A DNA stretch of 64,000 nucleotides from positions 1,651,881 to 1,715,880 of the forward strand of contig NZ_OX267715.1 in NCBI RefSeq assembly GCF_946151075.1, given 5' to 3'. Below, piece by piece: positions 34,431 to 42,068 of this stretch (within the stretch, counting starts at the first letter, position 1; every line of letters starts with the position of its first letter). The position numbers and the translations under genes are program-made. The DNA comes from Neobacillus sp. Marseille-Q6967 (GTDB lineage Bacteria; Bacillota; Bacilli; Bacillales; Cytobacillaceae). The notes beneath the pieces are model-generated. The model was not told the DNA's origin and did not search any database. It saw only the letters and a list, made by a program, of their open reading frames with translations.

Positions 34431-35513
34431 TTAATTTTTACCTTTAATATTTTCATCCCAATATTGCATCCACTCAGCTTCTTTTTCAGCCATTACTTCC
34501 CAGTCAAGGTCTAATGACTTCAGTTCAAGTTCTTGATACCAATCTGGCATAGAAGCCTTATCAATATCTGTACGAGTTGGAATTTGGTATAAATCTTCCG
34601 CTAACGTTTGACGAGTTTCTGGATCAAACAAGAACTCATAGAATAATTTTGCGTTCTCAAGGTTTTTCGCATCTTTTACAAGACCAACCGCATCCACTAA
34701 AATCGGTGCTCCGCTTTCTGGATACACATAATCAAATGGCTGATTATGCTGATTTTTTTGGATTAGAATATCTTGTAAATTCCAAAGTGAAATAGAGCCT
34801 TCTTGACGAGCAAGCTTTAAGTATAGGTTTGTTGGGTCTTGCGCATATTCTTTTGTATTGGCATCAAGCTTGCTAAGCCATTCATAACCCTTTTCAGGAG
34901 TATCTGCACCTTGTTCATGAATCATCGCAGAGTAAATGGTCCTCATGGTTCCTGATGCTAATACACCACGAATGATGATTTGGTCTTTCCACTTAGAATC
35001 AAGTAGATCGTCCCAATCCTGTGGAGCTTCCTCTTTTGAAAGCATGTCAGAGTTGTACATGATTACTTCTGGAAGAAGCATTTCACCATACCAGCGGCCT
35101 TCAGCGTCCTTATGCTCTGGTAGAATACTAGCATCAAAGCTTGGTTTAAACGGCTCTAATAAGTCTTCATTTGCTGCTGTCATAAAAGCAGATTGCGTGC
35201 CGCCCCACCAAAAGTCAGATTGCGGATTCGCCTTTTCCCCGCGAATACGTTCAAGAACCTGCTGTGCTCCCATTGTTAACACGTCAACCTGTACGTCAGG
35301 GTACTTTTCATTGAACATCCCTACCACCTGGTCTACAATCGTTTGGTCACGGGCCGTATAAATGACAAGGTTGCCACTAGGTTCAGCTGTTTCTTCCCCT
35401 TCTCCATTTTCTTTCGCTGGAGTTTCCCCACCTGAAGAATTACTCGAGCATGCTGACACGAAAAGCATCAGTACAGCCATCAAGAGCGCCAATAAACTTT
35501 TTTTCTTAAACAT
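34431..35513 (-). CDS. Extracellular solute-binding lipoprotein, ferric-type family
   Basis: The 360-residue product has a lipoprotein signal: basic 'MFKKK', hydrophobic core and lipobox 'LFVSAC', with the Cys at 22 becoming lipid-modified. A Gly/Glu-rich linker follows, then the binding fold beginning 'LVIYTARDQTIVDQVVGMFN'. This start, with 'MGAQQVLERIRGEKANPQSD', is typical of FbpA/AfuA-type and related binding proteins. Whether it binds a metal or an organic solute is not clear; the catabolic genes downstream favour an organic substrate. Its gene is first in the operon and followed by terminator hairpins, consistent with high expression. Confidence 0.85.
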   Translation of the reverse strand: MFKKKSLLALLMAVLMLFVSACSSNSSGGETPAKENGEGEETAEPSGNLVIYTARDQTIVDQVVGMFNEKYPDVQVDVLTMGAQQVLERIRGEKANPQSDFWWGGTQSAFMTAANEDLLEPFKPSFDASILPEHKDAEGRWYGEMLLPEVIMYNSDMLSKEEAPQDWDDLLDSKWKDQIIIRGVLASGTMRTIYSAMIHEQGADTPEKGYEWLSKLDANTKEYAQDPTNLYLKLARQEGSISLWNLQDILIQKNQHNQPFDYVYPESGAPILVDAVGLVKDAKNLENAKLFYEFLFDPETRQTLAEDLYQIPTRTDIDKASMPDWYQELELKSLDLDWEVMAEKEAEWMQYWDENIKGKN

Positions 35514-35628
35514 ACTTCTCCCCCTTGAAATGATTTTATCTATTCTTAAAGCAGGCAGCCATTTACCTGCTAAGAACCAATGTAGTGAACAACCTTATTA
35601 AAATCGTTTGCAAGTTAACCTTTTCCAC

Positions 35629-36834
35629 CTAATTCAAAATACTATCGTATTCCCGCAGGAATAAAGATGCTGCCCCGATTACCCCCGCATTGTCCCCTAA
35701 TTGTGAAGGGTAGATTTCTACTGAACTAGGAAGATAGTGATGTACAATCTTTTGTAATCTAGGAAGAATGAAATCAGCGGATTTCATGACTCCCCCATCT
35801 AGTATAATAACCTCTGGATTTAATAAAGTAGCAGCATTGATGATTCCATAGGCTAAATGTTCAATTGCGTCTTCCACCACAGAGAGAGCGGCCTTATCTC
35901 CCGCTTTCGCTAATAAGAAAGCTTGCTCACCCGTTAACTCGGTTTCTGCCGCATCTGCATGTAAAGGATGATGCTTGTTTTGTTGGACGAGCATCGTTAA
36001 TTTTCTCCCAATGGCTTTTCCGCCTGCGACACTTTCAAGATAGCCGTAACGATGAAAAATTGGTTTAAATTCATTTTTCATATCGTTTTTATCAGTAACC
36101 ATATAACCTACCTCACCTGCGGCATAGGAAGATCCCCGATATAGCTGATTATGGATAATAATTCCACTTCCAATCCCTGTTCCCACAGCCATAAACAGTA
36201 CGTTGTCTTTATTTTTCGCTCTCCCTAACCATTGTTCTCCCAGAACGGCTACATTGACATCATTTTCAACGTATACAGGGAATGAAAAGAAGCGTTCAGC
36301 CTCTGTTAAAAAAGGATAACGAACCCATTTTAAGCTTGGTGCTTCTACCACAACTCCTGTATTCGTTTCAGTAATACCTGGTACTCCTACTCCCATACCG
36401 AGAATCAACTTCTCATTTAACTGATTCCGTTGAATCATATCCAGAACTTCTTTTCGGATTTGTTTGAGTAACGTATTTTCTAAATATTTTCTTGTATTAA
36501 AACTACTTGAACAGATAATTTTTCCGCCAAGATCTGTAATAGCGATTTTTACTTTGGTACCTCCGATATCCACCCCAATGACATAACCTGCCTTTTCATT
36601 GAAATAAAGATGAATAGGTCTTCTTCCACCCTGTGAAGAGGATTCTCCAATTCCCTTTTCATAAACCCAATTCTCTTTTACTAATTCATCAACGAGTAAG
36701 GAAACAGTCGGCTTACTAAAATGGACCTTTTCCGCAATCTCTGCTCTAGATATCGGTTGATAGTTTCTAATACATTGCAAAACGATTTTTTTATTATTCG
36801 CCCGTATTTGTGCATTAGAGAGTTTCTTATTCAT
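35629..36834 (-). CDS. ROK-family transcriptional repressor
   Basis: ATG 36834 is preceded by AAGG; the protein is 401 residues. The N-terminal winged helix has 'CIRNYQPISRAEIAEKVHFS' and 'KPTVSLLVDELVKENWVYEK' (residues 15-65). The ROK sugar-binding domain follows, with 'GYVIGVDIGGTKVKIAITDL' and 'VLFMAVGTGIGSGIIIHNQL'. The zinc-binding Cys motif typical of active ROK kinases is lacking, as expected for a regulator. NagC/XylR-type ROK repressors release DNA on binding a sugar. Palindromes of the XylR kind lie in front of this gene and of the divergent deacetylase, so it probably controls itself and that gene. Confidence 0.87.
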   Translation of the reverse strand: MNKKLSNAQIRANNKKIVLQCIRNYQPISRAEIAEKVHFSKPTVSLLVDELVKENWVYEKGIGESSSQGGRRPIHLYFNEKAGYVIGVDIGGTKVKIAITDLGGKIICSSSFNTRKYLENTLLKQIRKEVLDMIQRNQLNEKLILGMGVGVPGITETNTGVVVEAPSLKWVRYPFLTEAERFFSFPVYVENDVNVAVLGEQWLGRAKNKDNVLFMAVGTGIGSGIIIHNQLYRGSSYAAGEVGYMVTDKNDMKNEFKPIFHRYGYLESVAGGKAIGRKLTMLVQQNKHHPLHADAAETELTGEQAFLLAKAGDKAALSVVEDAIEHLAYGIINAATLLNPEVIILDGGVMKSADFILPRLQKIVHHYLPSSVEIYPSQLGDNAGVIGAASLFLREYDSILN

Positions 36835-36860
36835 ACATATCACGGCCTTAATAAATTTTG

Positions 36861-36881
36861 TTAGTTAGTAAGTTTAACTAA
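36861..36881. promoter_or_regulatory. ROK/XylR-type operator before the repressor gene
   Basis: TTAGTTA (36861-36867), 7 nt, TAACTAA (36875-36881) is a perfect inverted repeat 27 nt upstream of the ROK start codon. It has the TTAGTT...AACTAA form of xyl operators. Confidence 0.7.
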
Positions 36882-37125
36882 TTTAACTACAATATACAGG
36901 GTATGGGAATCATTTACAATAATGAATTTAAAAAATTTAGATTATTTAAATTAATTAGTTCAAAATGAGGGGAAGAACTGGCCTTCTTAACTAGTATAAA
37001 TTCTATATTGCATTACATTTTTACCATTACTATAGACCTATTTCCTAATAATAGATAGTTATTTGGTAATATTTACAATATTCTGAAAGGTACTATAATT
37101 TGATTTGAAAGTATATATTCTTTCA

Positions 37126-37150
37126 TTAGTTAGTAATTTTAACTAACTAA
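37126..37150. promoter_or_regulatory. ROK/XylR-type operator before the deacetylase gene
   Basis: TTAGTTAGT (37126-37134) and ACTAACTAA (37142-37150) are perfect inverted arms 7 nt apart. It lies 66 nt upstream of the PIG-L deacetylase start and shares its half-sites with the operator at 36861. Confidence 0.75.
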
Positions 37151-37215
37151 AAATACATAATAGGAAGGAGAATTGGGTCGAATTATTTAAATTAAAATTG
37201 AAAGGGGTTCAAAAA

Positions 37216-39711
37216 TTGAGGAAACTTTTCTGTTTATTGATGTCCATTCTTTTAATTGCTTCCTTACTACCTCCAATTAGTCTAGCACAAGAACAAAGTG
37301 AAGCGGATGTTGAGCTTTGGAATGTTGTTAAACCTCTAGATACTACCATTACTTTCTTAAACACAGGAGCACATCCAGACGATGAACGCAGTGATTTTCT
37401 TGCCTACTTATCCCGTGGGTTAGGTGTTAAAACCGCTAGTTTAATTGCCAACCGCGGGGAAGGTGGTCAAAATGCCATTGGAAATGAATTAGGGAATGCC
37501 CTTGGAATTATCCGCTCCAATGAAATGATTGAAGCAGCCAAGGTAAATGGTGTTAAAGCCTACCATTTAAGTGAAACAACCTCGGATCACATCTATGATT
37601 TTGGTTTTTCCAAATCACCCGATGAAACACTTGAAAAATGGGGAGAAGATGTCACATACGAACGTCTCATTAAATTTATTAGAACATATCAGCCGGACGT
37701 TGTGATGCCTTCGTTCGAAAATGTTGACAGCCAGCACGGTCACCATAGATTGATAACGATCTTATCCGAAAAAGCATTTGAAGATGCCGCCGATCCTAAC
37801 GTTTTCCCTGAACAATTGAAAAATGGTTTAAAGCCTTGGCAGATCAAAAAGCTTTATTTACCTGTTTCTGCTGCAGCTGCAACAACATCAATTGAAATTG
37901 GTGACTATGACCCAATTTATGGAATGAGTTATCCGCAGCTTGGTGAGGCATCTCGATATCTGCACAAGAGCCAAGGAATGGGCAATGACATTCCAGTTGC
38001 TCCTAGACAAACGCATTTAAAGTTAATAAAATCAGCCGTACAAACGGATTCAACTGAACTTTTTGCAGGAGTTCCATATGACTTCCATGCATGGGCAGAT
38101 CTTATTCCTGCCGCGAATGTAAGTGAACAATTGGATTCTTTACAAAATGAATTAGAAGACATTATTAAGTCGTATCCAGACCGTGAAGCGATTTTACCTC
38201 AATCACAAAAAGCTTTAGGCGATGTACGAAAATTAATTTCTAGTACAGAATCAGCAAACTTAGATGCTGCAGTAAAAAATGACTTGCTCCATAAGCTTCA
38301 ATTAAAAGAAGAACAGCTGCAACAAGTAAGTTTTGTTTCTTCCGACCTTGCCGTTGATATTGAGATCGGTTCTTTTGTATTGACACAAGGAGAAGAAACT
38401 CAAGTAAAGGTTACGATTTCAAATGAAGGAAAGCAAAAAATCCAACATATTGAAGCATCTTTACTTACTCCTGAAAATTGGCAACATGAAGGTTTCAGCC
38501 AAGTAAAGCATCTGAAACCAGGTGAATCCAAAACTGTTACCTTTACTGTCACCGTTCCATCTGATGCGGAGTATTACCAGCCATATGACGAAGCTGTGTT
38601 AAAAGGGCAGCTAACATTTAAGGAAAATGGCGTAGAAACAACCTCTGTCATTGACTTAGATAATACTGTGAGTGTGCTCCCTGAATTAAGTGTTACACCT
38701 GATCCAGTGAATATCACGGTTAATACTGCTAACGTACAAGATGAAATTCCGGTCAATGTAAAAGTGAAAAATTATTTTAATGGATCTAAAAACGCTAAAG
38801 TGTCTTTAAATCTGCCTGAAGGCTGGACGAGTGAACCAGCAGCTGCAGATGTCAGCTTTACAGAAAGATATCAGGAAAAAGAAGTATCGTTCACATTAGT
38901 TCCTCCTTCTTCTGTTGCAGAGGGTAAATTTACAATCAAAGCCATTGCTGATGCAGATGGTAAGACATTCAACACTACCGTTCAGGAAATTAAATATGAC
39001 CATATTAATGACTCTTACTTTATGTACCCATCTAATATTAATGGTGTTGCTTTTGAGTTATTAAAACCAGACAATCTGAAGGTTGGTTACATTGATAGCG
39101 GCTTTGACACTATTGCTGATTCATTAATCAATGCCGGCTTTGATATTACGAAGCTGACATCAGAAGATTTAGCAACTCGTGACCTTTCACAATATGATAC
39201 AATCGTCACTGGCATCCGGGCTAGTCTTGGCAGACCAGACCTATTGCAAAATCATGCAAGATTACTTGAATATGTGAAAAATGGCGGACATGTAGTGATG
39301 CAGTACGTTACTTCCGGAGACCCTAGAATTACTAATTTGACGCCTTATCCATTAACGGTAGGAAATCCTTCTATTCGATGGCGGGTAACGGATGAAAATG
39401 CGAAGGTAACAGTCACTCAACCAGAGCACGATCTCTTTAATTATCCTAATAAGATCACCGATAGTGACTGGGATAACTGGGTACAAGAACGAGGTCTCTA
39501 CTTCCCGATGGCATGGGATGCTAACTATCAAACATTCGTGTCTATGGCAGACCCTGGCGAAGCACCATTCACAAGCGGAATCCTAATGTCCAAATACGGG
39601 GAAGGAACATTCCTTTACACCAGCCTAGTATTCTACCGTCAGATTGGCGCTCAAGTACCAGGCGGCTATCGAATTTTTGCAAACCTAATCAGCTATGGTG
39701 CTAATAACTAG
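37216..39711 (+). CDS. Secreted PIG-L family deacetylase with C-terminal Ig-like domains
   Basis: TTG 37216 follows AAAGGGG. A signal peptide (residues 1-24, ending near 'PPISLAQ') directs export. The PIG-L/LmbE catalytic domain carries 'AHPDDE' (H53, D55, D56) and 'DSQHGHHRLI' with further zinc-ligand His residues; such enzymes remove N-acetyl groups from N-acetylglucosaminyl compounds. The central part has a helical linker and two Ig/NEW3-like beta domains ('VKVTISNEGKQKIQHIEASL', 'VKVKNYFNGSKNAKVSLNLP'). The last 230 residues resemble a ThuA-like or glutamine amidotransferase-like domain ('LKVGYIDSGFDTIADSLINA'). At 831 residues it is far longer than cytoplasmic BshB (about 230). It lies divergent to the ROK gene. 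Confidence 0.85.
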   Translation: MRKLFCLLMSILLIASLLPPISLAQEQSEADVELWNVVKPLDTTITFLNTGAHPDDERSDFLAYLSRGLGVKTASLIANRGEGGQNAIGNELGNALGIIRSNEMIEAAKVNGVKAYHLSETTSDHIYDFGFSKSPDETLEKWGEDVTYERLIKFIRTYQPDVVMPSFENVDSQHGHHRLITILSEKAFEDAADPNVFPEQLKNGLKPWQIKKLYLPVSAAAATTSIEIGDYDPIYGMSYPQLGEASRYLHKSQGMGNDIPVAPRQTHLKLIKSAVQTDSTELFAGVPYDFHAWADLIPAANVSEQLDSLQNELEDIIKSYPDREAILPQSQKALGDVRKLISSTESANLDAAVKNDLLHKLQLKEEQLQQVSFVSSDLAVDIEIGSFVLTQGEETQVKVTISNEGKQKIQHIEASLLTPENWQHEGFSQVKHLKPGESKTVTFTVTVPSDAEYYQPYDEAVLKGQLTFKENGVETTSVIDLDNTVSVLPELSVTPDPVNITVNTANVQDEIPVNVKVKNYFNGSKNAKVSLNLPEGWTSEPAAADVSFTERYQEKEVSFTLVPPSSVAEGKFTIKAIADADGKTFNTTVQEIKYDHINDSYFMYPSNINGVAFELLKPDNLKVGYIDSGFDTIADSLINAGFDITKLTSEDLATRDLSQYDTIVTGIRASLGRPDLLQNHARLLEYVKNGGHVVMQYVTSGDPRITNLTPYPLTVGNPSIRWRVTDENAKVTVTQPEHDLFNYPNKITDSDWDNWVQERGLYFPMAWDANYQTFVSMADPGEAPFTSGILMSKYGEGTFLYTSLVFYRQIGAQVPGGYRIFANLISYGANN

Positions 39712-39750
39712 ACGTTAACAAAATGTTGTGCCATTAGATCTTGCCTAGCA

Positions 39751-39791
39751 AAAAAGGAGAATGGGTAGTAATACTGCCTCATTCTCTTTTT
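39751..39791 (+). terminator. Terminator of the PIG-L deacetylase gene
   Basis: AAAAAGGAGAATG pairs with CATTCTCTTTTT around a 16-nt loop, 40 nt after the stop codon. Confidence 0.75.
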
Positions 39792-39844
39792 CTAGTTATG
39801 AGCGTTTAAACCTTACCTTTAATTTGTTAAAGATTTGGTGTTTG

Positions 39845-40215
39845 TAGAAGTTACTTTAACGTGGAAGATATCCAAAAAGATGTAGAAGTTTACTCCAAAT
39901 ATAGAAGTAGACCGATATTACGTAGAAGGATCCCCAAAATACGTAGAAGATATCTAGGTTTACGTAGAAGTTACTCAAAAACATGTAGAAGTTGTCAAAA
40001 AGATGTAGAAGTTTACTCCAAATGTAGAAGTTGTCCAATATTACGAAGAAGTTGCCCCAAAATATGTAGAAGATATCTAGGTTTACGTAGAAGTTTCTCA
40101 AAAACATGTAGAAGTTTACTTCAAATGTAGAAGTTGCCCAATTTTACGTAGAAGTTTCCCCAAAATATGTAGAAGATACCTAGGTTCACGTAGAAGTTAC
40201 TCAAAAACATGTAGA
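39845..40215. repeat. GTAGAAG short-period repeat array
   Basis: GTAGAAG or a close variant recurs about every 20-22 nt across roughly 370 bp, with larger blocks recurring at 39951, 40074 and 40177 (spacing 123 and 103 nt; core TATCTAGGTT or TACCTAGGTT). The variable parts draw on a few words such as CTCAAAAACAT and CCCCAAAATA. The periodicity leaves both strands free of stops, which produces long but meaningless open frames of 83-89 codons. It separates the deacetylase gene from the GIY-YIG gene. Confidence 0.85.
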
Positions 40216-40229
40216 AGTTATCCAAGTAT

Positions 40230-40275
40230 AAAAAAAACTGTCGACAAATTCGATTAATACGAATTTACCGACAGT
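40230..40275 (-). terminator. Terminator of the GIY-YIG gene
   Basis: ACTGTCG and CGACAGT plus AAATTCG/CGAATTT form a long stem, followed on the minus strand by eight T residues. Confidence 0.85.
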
Positions 40276-40287
40276 CTGAAACCTGCA

Positions 40288-40893
40288 TTAACAGGCTTCT
40301 TCTTTATTAACACCCTCCTTCTTTTCATACCACCCGTCTCCACCGGGTGCAAGATTATAGAAAGAAGGGTCCTCAACAGCATTGAAAGTATCTATATACA
40401 TTTTTTCAAGGTGATTTAATTGTTCACTGGTATATGCATACGCAATAATTTCTCGTTCAAAGTTTTCTTCACCTAATTCCTCAATAGCTTCTTTAAGACG
40501 AACTCCGCTGCCAAGATAGGTCTCATCATTCCTTGAATGCTTACCAACGTATTTCATTCCATTTTCTAGATTGGTAGTTATGTATATAAAACCATATTTA
40601 TTTTCCAAATCAATTTCATCTTTCTCAGAAAGATTTCTTTTCTTTCCGAGGTTTGTTTCTTTGATTTCTTTCCATTTACCATTTGCTTCAAGAACCTCTT
40701 TAAAGAAATTAAAGATATTGTTATGCGTTCGTGCTTTGTTTTTTCCATGATGTCTATTTGTATGCTCGACGCTTGTTATTAAAGATTTCTTACCTTCATG
40801 GGGATTTTGAATGGTTACGCGAATTTCATTTTCTGTCCACTGGAAAAAGTTTAATTTCAATCCGCTCAAAGTTTTTTCAGATTTTCTAGCCAA
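40288..40893 (-). CDS. GIY-YIG-type endonuclease-like protein
   Basis: TTG 40893 follows CGGAGG. The N-terminal 95 residues are basic and hydrophilic ('EHTNRHHGKNKARTHNNIFN') and may bind DNA. From residue about 100 a GIY-YIG domain appears: 'YGFIYITTNLENGMKYVGKH' (FIY and YVG in the two motif positions), then 'YLGSGVRLKEAIEELGEENF', 'LNHLEKMYIDTFNA' (Glu) and 'YNLAPGGDGW' (Asn). This is the arrangement of phage-type and homing-like GIY-YIG nucleases; the usual Arg after YVGK is replaced by His/Ser/Arg nearby. It lies outside the hairpin-bracketed WYL cassette but on the same strand. Own terminator at 40230. Confidence 0.75.
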   Translation of the reverse strand: MARKSEKTLSGLKLNFFQWTENEIRVTIQNPHEGKKSLITSVEHTNRHHGKNKARTHNNIFNFFKEVLEANGKWKEIKETNLGKKRNLSEKDEIDLENKYGFIYITTNLENGMKYVGKHSRNDETYLGSGVRLKEAIEELGEENFEREIIAYAYTSEQLNHLEKMYIDTFNAVEDPSFYNLAPGGDGWYEKKEGVNKEEAC

Positions 40894-40957
40894 TTTTTAT
40901 TCCTCCGATCGATTATTGGGATCAATGTTAATCCTTTATTTACTTTTATTATAATGG

Positions 40958-40985
40958 AAAGGGTGTACCAAAAACGGCACACCCT
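40958..40985. repeat. 28-nt hairpin repeat, copy 1 (left flank of the WYL-helicase-nuclease cassette)
   Basis: The element starts AAAGGGTGTACCAAAAA and ends ACACCCT, with AGGGTGT pairing ACACCCT. It overlaps the last bases of the WYL stop codon. It is identical to 48153-48180 at 25 of 28 positions, in the same orientation. It may serve as a terminator for the WYL gene, although its T run is short. Confidence 0.7.
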
Positions 40986-41985
40986 ATTCTTTATATTGAT
41001 CCTTTACTTTTTGGATCTCTTCTTTGATCTCATTCACAAGGGTTAATGGTGAGATGACCTTTACCTTACTTCCCCATGCGAGGATCCAAGCCTTCAGTCC
41101 CGGACTTAGTTTTGCTTTTGCTTTTAAAAGAAAAGTCTCATCGTCCTCTTTTCTGATATCTGCTTCAATGCCAAATTTATCGATGACACCATTAAGGACA
41201 TTTTGATCCAGTGTAAATTGAAGGGTTATCCATTCATCTTGCCCGCCGAACATATGAAACGAGTTTTGGACATAGGTGCTAAGATCTTTTCGTTTATGGG
41301 TAAATTTGTTGTCGGTAATGGTTACGTTTCTCATTCGATCTAATCGATAATTTCTTGGGTTGTTCTCCTCACTATATTTTACATCATCGCCGATTAGATA
41401 ATAAAAATTAGACTCCCAAATGAGGGCATGAGGTTTGATTTGATACAATTCCCCAGCATGCCGTAGCTGAAAATCCTTATGAATATCAAAATCTCCATAT
41501 TGAAACGTAATCATCTTACTTTGATAGATCGCATCGTGGATCTTATCGATATGTAATTTAATTAATTGGTAGTCTTGGTTAATGGATTGTTGGTAAACTA
41601 TCGGATCAGGCAACGTTTTGGCGATCTGCTTACTCGTTAGTTTTTTCACATTGCTAATGATTGTTTTTTTCTCTTCTTCCGTAATAAACCTTGCTGAAAG
41701 TATCGGATCAATGAGGAGCCTTAATTGATAGTTTTCAAATAACCGCTCTTGATGGCTATAAAATTTTTTCCCGAATTTATCTTCATTTTCAATAATATCA
41801 AACCCAGATGACTGAAGCGTTTGAATGTATCGTTTTACCGCTTTTTGATCTGCCGTGCTTTCTGGCAGTTCGATTTTTAACTTTTCAACAAGTTCTTTTA
41901 TCGATAATTGATTGTTTTCATCTGTATCCGTTAGGAATATGTCTCTTAACGCCAATAACCGCAGTCCTGTATTTAATTCACTCAC
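40984..41985 (-). CDS. WYL-domain transcriptional regulator
   Basis: GTG 41985 follows CGGAGG. The 333-residue protein has an N-terminal winged helix ('LSIKELVEKLKIELPESTAD', 'KAVKRYIQTLQSSGFDIIEN', about residues 25-75), a WYL domain (about 145-235; 'IHKDFQLRHAGELYQIKPHA', then 'LIWESNFYYLIG' and 'NYRLDRMRNVTI') and the WCX C-terminal extension ('EWITLQFTLDQNVLNGVIDK'). WYL proteins bind nucleic acids or nucleotides and often repress phage defence operons (CapW, BrxR). It sits directly downstream of the helicase gene on the same strand, within the 28-nt repeat bracket, so it probably controls that operon. Confidence 0.85.
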   Translation of the reverse strand: MSELNTGLRLLALRDIFLTDTDENNQLSIKELVEKLKIELPESTADQKAVKRYIQTLQSSGFDIIENEDKFGKKFYSHQERLFENYQLRLLIDPILSARFITEEEKKTIISNVKKLTSKQIAKTLPDPIVYQQSINQDYQLIKLHIDKIHDAIYQSKMITFQYGDFDIHKDFQLRHAGELYQIKPHALIWESNFYYLIGDDVKYSEENNPRNYRLDRMRNVTITDNKFTHKRKDLSTYVQNSFHMFGGQDEWITLQFTLDQNVLNGVIDKFGIEADIRKEDDETFLLKAKAKLSPGLKAWILAWGSKVKVISPLTLVNEIKEEIQKVKDQYKE

Positions 41986-42068
41986 ACTATTCCTCCGCAA
42001 ATTTTTCTGATAAAAGCAGTCTTCCCCCATCTACTGAATGGATGGGGAAAAGCAGTTTATTCCAAATA

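Noticed and set aside
39856-40130. Long open frames on both strands (83 and 89 codons) in the GTAGAAG region
   Set aside because: They are a consequence of the short-period repeat, lack ribosome sites and have low-complexity products.
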